Assembly (NCBI GenBank): GCA_937926025.1 | Contig: CALANQ010000543.1 | Coordinates: 1 to 16,655, forward strand | DNA length: 16,655 nt | DNA from: an uncultured Acidimicrobiales bacterium | GTDB taxonomy: Bacteria; Actinomycetota; Acidimicrobiia; Acidimicrobiales; Iamiaceae | Reading direction: 5' to 3' | Position numbers and translations under genes: made by a program | Shown here: positions 1 to 6,541 of the stretch, in pieces | Layout of the letters: each line of letters opens with the position of its first letter | How positions within the stretch are numbered: the first letter of the stretch is position 1 | The notes under the pieces: model-generated | Told to the model about the DNA's origin: nothing | The model's input: the letters and a program-made list of their open reading frames with translations, nothing else | Database searches by the model: none

Positions 1-137
1 CCGTAATCTATCTCCTGATCGACCGGTTGCGGCGGCGAGGCGAGGTGGCTCCGGACGGGGTCGCCGTCGAACGCGGCCGCCAGGGCCCGGCCGATGCCCG
101 GCAGGTCGGCGGGGGTGGCGGGGCGGATGGCGGGCAC
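1..137 (-). CDS. GNAT family N-acetyltransferase, N-terminal fragment (runs off the left edge)
   Basis: Reading the minus strand from GTG at 137 gives an open frame of 45 codons to the window edge. It begins VPAIRPATPADLPGIGRALA, the beta1-alpha1 opening (IRPATPADLPGI) typical of Gcn5-related acetyltransferases that transfer an acetyl group from acetyl-CoA. The acetyl-CoA binding motif lies beyond the window, so the substrate is unknown. An in-frame GTG also exists at 146, but a TAGGGT -10-like hexamer at 145-150 sits 7 bases before GTG 137, suggesting a leaderless start there. The gene is divergent from proA with only 44 bp between starts. The last 20 or so bases at the edge are AT-rich and use an ATA codon, unlike the rest, so the edge sequence may be unreliable. 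Confidence 0.6.
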   Translation of the reverse strand, partial: MPAIRPATPADLPGIGRALAAAFDGDPVRSHLASPPQPVDQEIDY

Positions 138-144
138 GGCCGCC

Positions 145-150
145 ACCCTA
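145..150 (-). promoter_or_regulatory. -10 element (TAGGGT) of the acetyltransferase gene
   Basis: TAGGGT fits the TANNNT consensus of actinobacterial housekeeping promoters and lies 7 bases upstream of GTG 137 on the minus strand. No Shine-Dalgarno sequence fits between, so the mRNA is probably leaderless. No convincing -35 is seen. Confidence 0.4.
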
Positions 151-169
151 GGACGCGCTCTGGTCCCGG

Positions 170-175
170 TAGCCT
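170..175 (+). promoter_or_regulatory. -10 element (TAGCCT) of proA, leaderless arrangement
   Basis: TAGCCT lies exactly 6 bases before the GTG start of proA at 182. The same hexamer at the same distance precedes moxR (2726-2731). There is no ribosome binding site, so transcription probably begins at or next to the start codon. Confidence 0.5.
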
Positions 176-181
176 CTCGTC

Positions 182-1432
182 GTGCCCGATCCCACCCCCA
201 TCGCCGAGCTGGGCCGCCGCGCCAAGGCGGCCTCCCGGACCCTCGCCTCGGCCTCCACCGGTCAGAAGGACGACGCCCTGCGCGCGGCCGCCGCACTGCT
301 GGTCGCCCGCACCGACGACCTGCTGGCGGCCAACGCCGCCGACGTCGCCCGAGCCGAGGCCGACGGCGTGACCGCCACGGTGGTCGACCGCCTCCGCCTC
401 ACCCCGGAGCGGGTGGCGGCCATGGCCGGCGGGCTGGAGCAGGTGGCGGGGTTGGCCGATCCCGTCGGCGAGGTGCTCGACGGGTGGGTCCGGCCCAACG
501 GGCTCCAGATCTCCCGCGTCCGGGTGCCGCTCGGCGTGGTGGCCATCATCTACGAGAACCGCCCCAACGTCACCTCCGACGCCGCCGGGCTGTGCCTGAA
601 GTCGGGCAACGCCGCGTTCCTGCGGGGCTCGTCAGGCGCCATCACCTCCAACACCGCCATCGCCGCCGTGCTCCGGGAGGCGTACGAGAAGGTCGGGCTC
701 TCAGCCGATGCCCTGGTGCTGGTCGAAGACACCAGCCGCGAGGCCGCCGTCGAGTTCATGCAGCAGCGCGGGGCCATCGACTGCCTCATCCCGCGCGGTG
801 GGCCGTCGCTGATCGCGTCGATCCTGGAGCACGCCACCGTGCCGTTCGTGATCGACGGCGACGGCAACTGCCACGTGTACGTGGACGCCGACGCCGATCT
901 GGAGATGGCGGGTCGCATCATCGTCAACGCCAAGACGCAGCGGCCGTCGGTCTGCAACGCCGCCGAGTCCGTGCTGGTGCACCGGTCGGTGGCCGACGCC
1001 TTCCTGCCGGCCCTCGCCACGGCGCTGTCGGGCGTGGAGCTCGTGGGCGACGACGCCGTGCGCGCCGTCATCCCCACCGCCGGCGCCGCCACCGAGGACG
1101 ACTGGGCCAGCGAGTTCCTCGACCTGAAGCTGGCGGTGGGCGTGGTGGACTCCATCGACGAGGCCATCGCGCACATCGCCCGGTACGGGTCAGGGCACAG
1201 CGAAGCCATCGTCACCCGGTCGTTCGACGCGGCGCAGCGGTTCACCCGTGAGGTCGACGCTGCGGCCGTGCTGGTGAACGCGTCCACCCGCTTCGTCGAT
1301 GGCGAGGAGTTCGGGTTCGGCGCTGAGATCGGCATCAGCACCCAGAAGCTGCACGCCCGCGGCCCCATGGGCCTGCGGGAGCTCACCACCGCCAAGTACA
1401 TCGTCCGCGGGTCGGGTCAGACCCGCGGCTGA
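182..1432 (+). CDS. proA: Gamma-glutamyl phosphate reductase (glutamate-5-semialdehyde dehydrogenase)
   Basis: Catalyses the NADPH-dependent reduction of L-glutamyl 5-phosphate to glutamate 5-semialdehyde, the second step of proline synthesis, in the cytoplasm. The 416-residue product has the family's usual length (about 415-420). Hallmarks are the coenzyme-binding segment VPLGVVAIIYENRPNVTSDA (residues 115-134), LCLKSGNAAFLRGS (137-150), and the catalytic cysteine in KTQRPSVCNA (Cys258). The C-terminal FGFGAEIGISTQKLHARGPMGL stretch is also characteristic. GTG 182 is chosen because the TAGCCT -10 element ends 6 bases upstream and the protein starts where the family does. proB, the kinase of the preceding step, is not in the window. 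The gene converges on the doxX-like gene with only 5 bases between stop codons. Confidence 0.96.
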   Translation: MPDPTPIAELGRRAKAASRTLASASTGQKDDALRAAAALLVARTDDLLAANAADVARAEADGVTATVVDRLRLTPERVAAMAGGLEQVAGLADPVGEVLDGWVRPNGLQISRVRVPLGVVAIIYENRPNVTSDAAGLCLKSGNAAFLRGSSGAITSNTAIAAVLREAYEKVGLSADALVLVEDTSREAAVEFMQQRGAIDCLIPRGGPSLIASILEHATVPFVIDGDGNCHVYVDADADLEMAGRIIVNAKTQRPSVCNAAESVLVHRSVADAFLPALATALSGVELVGDDAVRAVIPTAGAATEDDWASEFLDLKLAVGVVDSIDEAIAHIARYGSGHSEAIVTRSFDAAQRFTREVDAAAVLVNASTRFVDGEEFGFGAEIGISTQKLHARGPMGLRELTTAKYIVRGSGQTRG

Positions 1433-1437
1433 CCGCG

Positions 1438-2628
1438 TCAGGCGGTCCGGGGGAGGGCGTCGGCGGCCCGGTCGCGCAGGTCGCGGACCTGGGGCGCCAG
1501 CTCGGCGGCCTTCTCGCGGATGACGGGGGCCAGCTCGGCCGCCTTGTCCTGAGCCTGGTGGGCCAGCGAGGTGAGCTGCGGGCCGAGGTCGGCGGCCTTC
1601 TCACGGATCACCGGGGCCAGCTCGTCGGCCTTGTCGCGCACGACGGGGGAGAGCTCGGCGACCTTGTCCCGCACCACGGGGGCCAGCTCCGCTGCCTTGT
1701 CCCGTACGACCGGGGCCAGCTCCGCTGCCTTGTCCTGGGCCTGGTGTCCGAGTGCGACGGCGCGCTCGGCCGCCTCATGGCGGGCGGGGGCGGTGTCCTC
1801 GAGCGTCTGGCGGGCCTGCTTGCGGGCGGCCCGCCAGCCCTTGGCGGCCCGGTCGGCGGCCACCTCGGCGCCGAGCTTGCCGCCCGTCCCGGCGACCTTG
1901 GCGTTGGCCTTGGCCAGCTTGGCGTTGGCCGCGGCCAGGCGCTTGGCCGCCTTGGCGTCGGCCTTGGCGGCCCGCTTGGCGACCGAGGCGCTGGCGGCGG
2001 CAGCGGTGGCGATGACCCCGCTGTCGTCGCGGAGGTGCTTGGCCCGCCACGCGAGCCCCGGCCGGCCCTCGGTGTCGACCGCGGCCAGGAGGAGGCCGCC
2101 GAGCAGGCCGACGTTCTTCATGAAGTGGATCTGCTGGGCGGTGCGCTCCTCGCCCTCGTACTCCCAGAACCGGTGGCCGGCGATGGTGGTGGGGACGAGC
2201 GATGCGGCCAGCGCGGTGGAGGCGAGGCGCGGGGCCTTGCCCACGGCCAGGAGCAGCCCGGCCCCGACCTGCACGGCACCGTTGATGCGGACGTAGGTCT
2301 CGTCCTCCAGGTCGAGGCCGCCGATGGCGACGCGGCGCACCGGGGCGGCGGCGTCGTGGACTGCGGAGGCGGCCGATGCGGCGGCGTGCTCGGTGCGCTC
2401 GTCGGGCGCGGCCTCCGCGATGTCGGCGGTGGCCGAGGTGGCCTCGTCGACCACGCCGGCCGCACCGGCGGCCACCTTCTGGGCCACGGGCTGCACGGCT
2501 TCCCGATCGATCAGGTCGATGACCGGCTCGGCCATCTTGGCCCGGCCGCTGGGGTCGCGCAGGGCGTCGATGCCGGAGCTGATGAAGACGGTGGACAGGA
2601 GCGGGCGGGCGATGCGTCGAACCAACAT
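1438..2628 (-). CDS. DoxX family membrane protein with C-terminal 11-residue repeat tail
   Basis: Residues 1-200 match the DoxX/SURF4-like family of small membrane proteins: LVRRIARPLLSTVFISSGID (TM1), RINGAVQVGAGLLLAVGKAP followed by LASLVPTTIAGHRFWEYEG, and HFMKNVGLLGGLLLAAVDTE. Between TM1 and TM2 there is an Ala-rich insert (about residues 45-100) that I do not remember from ordinary members. After the DoxX part comes a basic Ala/Lys-rich stretch (about 205-275, histone H1-like), then about 100 residues of 11-mer repeats of the type RDKAAELAPVV, probably amphipathic helices broken by a proline in each unit. ATG 2628 is chosen because the conserved N-terminus starts there; ATG 2694 would add 22 atypical residues. 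DoxX proteins are linked to redox or quinone functions in some bacteria, but no reaction can be assigned here. A palindrome at 2701-2716 lies in its upstream region. Confidence 0.82.
   Translation of the reverse strand: MLVRRIARPLLSTVFISSGIDALRDPSGRAKMAEPVIDLIDREAVQPVAQKVAAGAAGVVDEATSATADIAEAAPDERTEHAAASAASAVHDAAAPVRRVAIGGLDLEDETYVRINGAVQVGAGLLLAVGKAPRLASTALAASLVPTTIAGHRFWEYEGEERTAQQIHFMKNVGLLGGLLLAAVDTEGRPGLAWRAKHLRDDSGVIATAAAASASVAKRAAKADAKAAKRLAAANAKLAKANAKVAGTGGKLGAEVAADRAAKGWRAARKQARQTLEDTAPARHEAAERAVALGHQAQDKAAELAPVVRDKAAELAPVVRDKVAELSPVVRDKADELAPVIREKAADLGPQLTSLAHQAQDKAAELAPVIREKAAELAPQVRDLRDRAADALPRTA
1441..1740 (-). repeat. Degenerate 33-bp tandem repeats encoding the 11-residue repeats of the DoxX tail
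   Basis: The C-terminal ~100 codons of the DoxX gene consist of eight or so copies of an 11-codon unit with consensus (V/I)R(D/E)KAAELAPV, interrupted once by LTSLAHQ. At DNA level a 33-bp period is visible, clearest at about 1590-1740, where neighbouring copies share runs such as ggggccagctccgctgcctt. It is coding repeat expansion, not an intergenic array. Confidence 0.8.
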
Positions 2629-2700
2629 GTCCGCCCACTTCCCGTCGGCCAGGCTTCCTACACCCGCCTGGCAGCGCCCGGTGGACCTCGGCATTTTCGA

Positions 2701-2716
2701 TTGACCGGCCGGTCAA
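2701..2716. promoter_or_regulatory. Perfect 16-bp palindrome between doxX and moxR (putative operator)
   Basis: TTGACCGGCCGGTCAA is its own reverse complement. It sits in the 109-bp divergent intergenic region, 10 bases upstream of the moxR -10 element, with its left TTGACC where a -35 could be (19-base spacer). Dyads of this shape are common targets of TetR-type repressors (general knowledge). Related dyads occur at 12181-12198 and 14800-14817. No regulator gene is adjacent. Confidence 0.55.
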
Positions 2717-2725
2717 GACCGGCGG

Positions 2726-2731
2726 TAGCCT
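2726..2731 (+). promoter_or_regulatory. -10 element (TAGCCT) of moxR, leaderless arrangement
   Basis: TAGCCT ends 6 bases before ATG 2738, the same hexamer and spacing as at proA. The only purine-rich stretch (gcgagg) touches the start codon and is too close to act as a ribosome binding site. Confidence 0.5.
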
Positions 2732-2737
2732 GCGAGG

Positions 2738-3643
2738 ATGACCGACCCCCGCTTCGAGTCCGTCCCCGCCGTCCGTGAGGGACTGCGCAAGGTGGACTAC
2801 CTGTCCGACGAAGGCATCGCCGGCATCGTCTACCTCGCCGATCGGCTGCAGAAGCCCATCCTGGTCGAGGGCCCGGCCGGCACCGGCAAGACCCAGCTGG
2901 CCAAGTCCGTGGCCGAGATGATCGGCGCCCGGCTCATCCGCCTCCAGTGCTACGAGGGGCTCGACGAGGCCAAGGCGCTCTACGAGTGGAACTACAAGAA
3001 GCAGCTCCTGCGCATCCAGGCGTCGGGTGGCGAGGGCGACAGCTGGGACGTCGTGGAGGAGGACCTCTTCTCCGACGAGTTCCTGATGGAGCGTCCGCTG
3101 CTGGAGGCCATCCGCTCCGAGGAGCCGGTGGTCCTGCTCATCGACGAGGTCGACCGCGTCGAGGTGGAGACCGAAGCGCTCCTGCTGGAGATCCTCTCGG
3201 ACTACCAGGTGTCGATCCCGGAACTGGGCACGGTCACCGCCAAGCAGATCCCGCTGGTGTTCCTCACCTCCAACAACACCCGTGAGCTGTCCGAGGCCCT
3301 CAAGCGCCGCTGCCTCTTCCTCCACGTCGACTACCCCGACATGGAGCGCGAGAAGGAGATCGTGCTCACCAAGGTGCCGGACATCACCGACAACCTGGCC
3401 GACCAGGTGGCCCGCATCGTCCGGTCGCTGCGCCAGCTGGAGCTGAAGAAGAGCCCGTCGGTGTCCGAGACGCTCGACTGGGCCAACACGCTCATGCTGC
3501 TCGGCGTGGAGCAGATCGATGCCGAGACGGCATCGAGCACCAGCAACATCCTGCTCAAGTACCAGTCCGACATCGCCAAGGCGGTCCGCGAGTTCGCGGC
3601 CGACAAGCAGGGCGCCCGGCAGTTCGCTCCGGGGCCCAAGTAG
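2738..3643 (+). CDS. MoxR-family AAA+ ATPase (CoxD-like)
   Basis: A 301-residue cytoplasmic AAA+ ATPase of the MoxR/CoxD group, which work with VWA-domain partners as chaperones for assembly of metal enzymes or other complexes. Walker A is GPAGTGKT (residues 45-52), Walker B is VVLLIDE (131-137) with DEVDR following, sensor 1 is TSNN (177-180), and the arginine finger region is ALKRRCLF (187-194). A helical lid follows to the C-terminus. The start is fixed by the leaderless promoter. The stop is 5 bases before the GTG of the VWA gene, so the two form an operon. In carboxydotrophs CoxD and CoxE mature CO dehydrogenase, but no cox structural genes are in this window, so the client is unknown. 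Confidence 0.93.
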   Translation: MTDPRFESVPAVREGLRKVDYLSDEGIAGIVYLADRLQKPILVEGPAGTGKTQLAKSVAEMIGARLIRLQCYEGLDEAKALYEWNYKKQLLRIQASGGEGDSWDVVEEDLFSDEFLMERPLLEAIRSEEPVVLLIDEVDRVEVETEALLLEILSDYQVSIPELGTVTAKQIPLVFLTSNNTRELSEALKRRCLFLHVDYPDMEREKEIVLTKVPDITDNLADQVARIVRSLRQLELKKSPSVSETLDWANTLMLLGVEQIDAETASSTSNILLKYQSDIAKAVREFAADKQGARQFAPGPK

Positions 3644-3648
3644 GACCC

Positions 3649-5117
3649 GTGACCGACACCGCCGAGCCTCCGGTCCACGCGGCCGGCGAGCCGCTGCTGG
3701 ACCTGCTCAACGGGTTCATCGTCGAGCTGCGCGAGGCCGGCCTGCCGGTCAGCCTCACCGAGAACCTCGACGCCATGGCGGCCATCGAGCACATCCCGCT
3801 CGAGGAGCGGGAGACGTTCAAGTACGCCTTGGCCGCCACCCTGGTGAAGAACCAGGCCCACTGGCGCTCGTTCGAGACCGTGTTCGAGGTCTACTTCTCC
3901 CTGCGCGGCGCCAAGTACGGCATCGACGACGACTCGCTCGACCCCGAGCTGGCCGACCTGCTCGACGAGGACGAGAACGGCGGCCCCGGCGAGGGCGGCC
4001 AGGGCGAAGGCGGGCAGGGCGGCGGTGACGCCCTCACCCCCGAGGAGCTCCAGCAGCTGCTCTACCAGGCGATGATGAAGGGCGACGAGGCGCTCATGCG
4101 CGCCATCGCCCGCCAGGCGGTCAAGCGCTTCGCCGGCATGGAGCCGGGGCGTCCCGTCGGTGGCACCTACTACCTGTACCGGACCCTGCGGAACCTCGAC
4201 CTCGACAACCTGCTCGAGAAGATGATGGAGCAGCGGCGCCAGTCCGCCGAGGACGCCGGCGAGCCGATGAGCCCGCTCGAGGAGCGCCTCGAGAAGGACG
4301 AGTACGAGCACCGCGTCGAGGCGCTGAAGAAGGAGATCGAGGCCGAGATCCGCCGTCGCCTGGTGGCCGACCGGGGCGTCGAGGCCATGGCCAAGACGCT
4401 GCGCAAGCCGCTGCCCGAGGACGTCGACTTCATGCACGCCTCCCGGGAGGAGATGGTCGGGCTGCGCAAGGCGCTGATCCCGCTGACCCGCCGCCTGGCC
4501 GTGCGCCTGGCCCGCAAGCGCCGCCACAACCGCAAGGGCCCGCTGGACTTCCGTCGCACCCCGCCGAGCCGAAGTTCCGCCACCCCAAGCCGCACAAGCC
4601 CGAGATCTTCGTCATCGCCGACATCTCCGGCTCGGTCGCCGCCTTCGCCCGGTTCACCCTCATGCTCGTGTACGCCATCAGCGGCCAGTTCTCGAAGGTC
4701 CGGTCGTTCGTGTTCATCGACGGCATCGACGAGGTCACCAGCTTCTTCGAGGGCGTCGAGGACGTCACCGAGGCCGTGCACCGGGTCAACACCGAGGCCG
4801 ACGTGGTCTGGGTGGACGGCCACTCCGACTACGGCCACGCCTTCGAGGTGTTCCACAACAAGTGGGGCAAGGAGATCGGCCCGAAGACCACGGTCATCAT
4901 CCTCGGCGACGCCCGGAACAACTACCACGCCTCGCAGAGCTGGGTCATCAAGGAGATGCAGCACAAGGCGCGCCACGTCTACTGGCTCAACCCCGAGCCG
5001 AAGTCCTACTGGGACACCGGCGATTCCATCGTCGGCGACTACGGCGCCCACTGCGACGACGTCTTCGAGTGCCGCAACCTCCGTCAGCTGGAGCGCTTCG
5101 TCGAGCACCTCACCTGA
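3649..5117 (+). pseudogene. CoxE-like VWA domain protein, interrupted by a frameshift/deletion near 4560
   Basis: GTG 3649 opens a frame coding about 304 normal residues (LLDLLNGFIVELREAGLPVS, ETFKYALAATLVKNQAHW, a Gly-rich linker with EGGQG repeats, a Lys/Glu helical segment, RRHNRKGPLDFRRT). After codon 4558-4560 this frame turns into Ser/Pro nonsense, while the frame of 4563-5117 continues the protein as AEPKFRHPKPHKPEI and VIADISGSV, with the MIDAS motif DISGS at 4620-4634, then FIDGIDEVTSFFEG and ILGDARNNYHAS, ending with TGA at 5115-5117. From memory of the family, about 10 residues (of the SLxxGGV type) are missing at the junction, fitting a deletion of 3k+1 bases (about 31). It is either a real pseudogene or an assembly error; codon quality on both sides is otherwise intact. 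The intact protein would be the VWA partner of the upstream MoxR ATPase. Confidence 0.85.
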
Positions 5118-5124
5118 GGCTTGC

Positions 5125-5147
5125 CATGCATCGGTGAACGATGCATG
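5125..5147. promoter_or_regulatory. Dyad CATGCATCG-N5-CGATGCATG over the padR promoter (putative PadR operator)
   Basis: Two perfect 9-bp inverted arms flank the 5-base centre GTGAA. The right arm overlaps the CATGAT -10-like hexamer (5144-5149). PadR regulators commonly bind dyads with ATGT/ATGC half-sites in their own promoters, so autoregulation of padR and the two coupled membrane genes is the simplest reading. Confidence 0.65.
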
Positions 5148-5149
5148 AT
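5144..5149 (+). promoter_or_regulatory. -10-like element (CATGAT) of padR
   Basis: CATGAT (A at position 2, T at 6) ends 6 bases before GTG 5156, the same spacing as at proA and moxR. It overlaps the right arm of the dyad, so a bound regulator would block polymerase. This placement is also why GTG 5156 is preferred over ATG 5141, which lies inside the operator. Confidence 0.35.
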
Positions 5150-5155
5150 GACGGC

Positions 5156-5482
5156 GTGGCGGCGATGAGGGAACCGACGTACCTGATCCTGGTGGCGCTG
5201 GGGGCGGGCGAGCGCCACGGCTACGGCATCACCCAGGACGTCGCCGACCTGTCCGAGGGGGCGGTGAAGCTCGGTGCCGGCACCCTCTACGGCGCCCTCG
5301 ACCGGCTGGTCGACGAGGGGCTGGTCACCGCCACCCGGACCGAGACGGTCGATGGCCGGCTGCGCCGTTACTACGCCCTCACGGAGCAGGGCGGCACCGC
5401 CGTCCGGGCCGAGACCCGGCACCGCCTGTCCGTCGCCCGCACCGCGGCCGCCCAGCTGGGCATCGCCGGAGGCATGGCATGA
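5156..5482 (+). CDS. PadR family transcriptional regulator
   Basis: A winged-helix DNA-binding protein of about 108 residues. It shows the PadR signature REPTYLILVALGAGERHGYGI, followed by GAGTLYGALDRLVDEGLV (recognition helix region) and the wing RLRRYYALTEQG, then a short C-terminal dimerisation helix. Possible starts are ATG 5141, GTG 5156 and ATG 5165; 5156 fits a leaderless start 6 bases after the -10-like hexamer. The 3' end overlaps the next gene (ATGA at 5479-5482), so it is translationally coupled to the membrane protein. This small-PadR plus membrane-protein arrangement is common in actinobacteria. It most likely represses its own operon through the dyad at 5125-5147. The inducer is unknown. 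Confidence 0.92.
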   Translation: MAAMREPTYLILVALGAGERHGYGITQDVADLSEGAVKLGAGTLYGALDRLVDEGLVTATRTETVDGRLRRYYALTEQGGTAVRAETRHRLSVARTAAAQLGIAGGMA

Positions 5483-6534
5483 CCCGCACCGTGGAGCAGC
5501 AGGCTCGCCGCTACCTGCGGATCTTCCCCCGCTGGATGCGCGCCGAGCGCGGCGAGGAGGCGGTGGGGCTCACGCTCGACCAGCTGTCCCCGGATGCCAC
5601 CCGCCTGCCCGCGGGCACCCGCCTCGACCTGATCCGGGCCGGTCTCCACGCCCGGCGGCGGGGCACACCGCCGCCCAGCGTGTGGAGCCGGCTGACCTAT
5701 CAGACCGTCTTCCGCAGCGACCCGGTCGTCCCGTCGGCGTGGCGGCCGTGGCTGGCCTCGGTCATCACCACCCGGTGGATCACCGCGGCGTACGCCGTCC
5801 ACCGGACGCTCCCGTTCCTGGTGGCGCCGATCATGCAGCTGGTGTTGCCCGGCACCGGGGGCCGGTCCCTGGCCGCCTTCTTCGCCATCGGGTACGTGGC
5901 CGCCGTGGTGGGGCTCTGGGCGTTCGGCGGCGAGCGCTGGCGCCAGCGGGTGCTGCTGGCCAACGGGTTCGGTGCCGACGGTCGGCCGCTGCCCCCGGAC
6001 CAGGTGGGCCGGAGCTGGTCCCGGCAGACCATGCCCAACACCTGGACGGTGCCCGCCCTCGTCGGCTTCGTCCTGGCGGGTGGGGGGTACGCGCCGGTGG
6101 CCTGGTTCCAGGCCGATCGGGTCGAGCGCGCCAACGTGCTGCTCGTCGCCACCGTCCTGGCGCTGGTGGCCTGGGGGCTCGCCACCGGCCGTCGCCGCCT
6201 CGACCGGCTCGGTCCGGCTCCGGCGGTGTCTCCGGCCTCAGACGGCCGCGTCCGGAACCTCCTCTCGCTCGCGTCCGGTGCGGGCCTCGGGCTCATCTGG
6301 AGTTGGCTCGTCGCGTTCGCCGCCGAGTTCATCGGCCTGCCGCTCGTGGTGGTCTGGCTCCCTCCGGCGGCGGCGCTCGCGGTGGTCGTCCTGGTGCGGC
6401 GCACCGAGGGGCGCATCGGCCGCCGGGTCGGTGAGTGGGACCTGCACCCGGCGTGGGCGCCCCAGCTGGTCCAGCGTCCCGTCGACCAGCTGCCCGCTCC
6501 ACCGAGCGGTCCCAGCACCCCGGCACTGGGTTGA
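5479..6534 (+). CDS. Multi-pass membrane protein of unknown function, first of a tandem pair, coupled to padR
   Basis: I do not recognise a named family. The 351-residue product has a soluble N-terminal helical segment (about residues 1-70: QQARRYLRIFPRWMRAERGEEAVG ... LIRAGLHARRRGTPP), then about six hydrophobic segments, e.g. PFLVAPIMQLVLPG, LAAFFAIGYVAAVVGLWAFG, ANVLLVATVLALVAWGLATG and LPLVVVWLPPAAALAVVVLV. A central conserved loop reads GRPLPPDQVGRSWSRQTMPN and the C-terminus GRRVGEWDLHPAWAPQLV. All of these blocks recur in the next gene, so the two are paralogs. The start ATG overlaps the padR stop. Small helical N-terminal domains before membrane parts are typical of PadR-operon partners (HAAS-like); this assignment is inference only. 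Confidence 0.85.
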   Translation: MTRTVEQQARRYLRIFPRWMRAERGEEAVGLTLDQLSPDATRLPAGTRLDLIRAGLHARRRGTPPPSVWSRLTYQTVFRSDPVVPSAWRPWLASVITTRWITAAYAVHRTLPFLVAPIMQLVLPGTGGRSLAAFFAIGYVAAVVGLWAFGGERWRQRVLLANGFGADGRPLPPDQVGRSWSRQTMPNTWTVPALVGFVLAGGGYAPVAWFQADRVERANVLLVATVLALVAWGLATGRRRLDRLGPAPAVSPASDGRVRNLLSLASGAGLGLIWSWLVAFAAEFIGLPLVVVWLPPAAALAVVVLVRRTEGRIGRRVGEWDLHPAWAPQLVQRPVDQLPAPPSGPSTPALG

Positions 6535-6541
6535 TGGGGTG

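Noticed and set aside
1441..1740. CRISPR-like tandem repeats
   Set aside because: The 33-bp period is degenerate, has no spacers, and is in frame with an 11-residue protein repeat of the DoxX gene.
2629..2694. Upstream ATG 2694 as the doxX start
   Set aside because: It adds 22 residues without similarity to the family N-terminus, while the conserved LVRRIARPL begins right after ATG 2628.
1775..3325. 516-codon minus-strand frame spanning moxR and doxX
   Set aside because: It runs antisense through moxR and out of frame through doxX; composition is shadow-like and neither part has a family motif.
4551..4575. Programmed -1 ribosomal frameshift in the VWA gene
   Set aside because: No slippery heptamer or downstream structure is evident, and family residues appear to be missing at the junction, which a frameshift would not explain. 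Deletion or sequence error fits better.
5141..5155. ATG 5141 as the padR start
   Set aside because: It lies inside the operator-like dyad and upstream of the likely transcription start, and adds residues before the conserved REPTYL motif.
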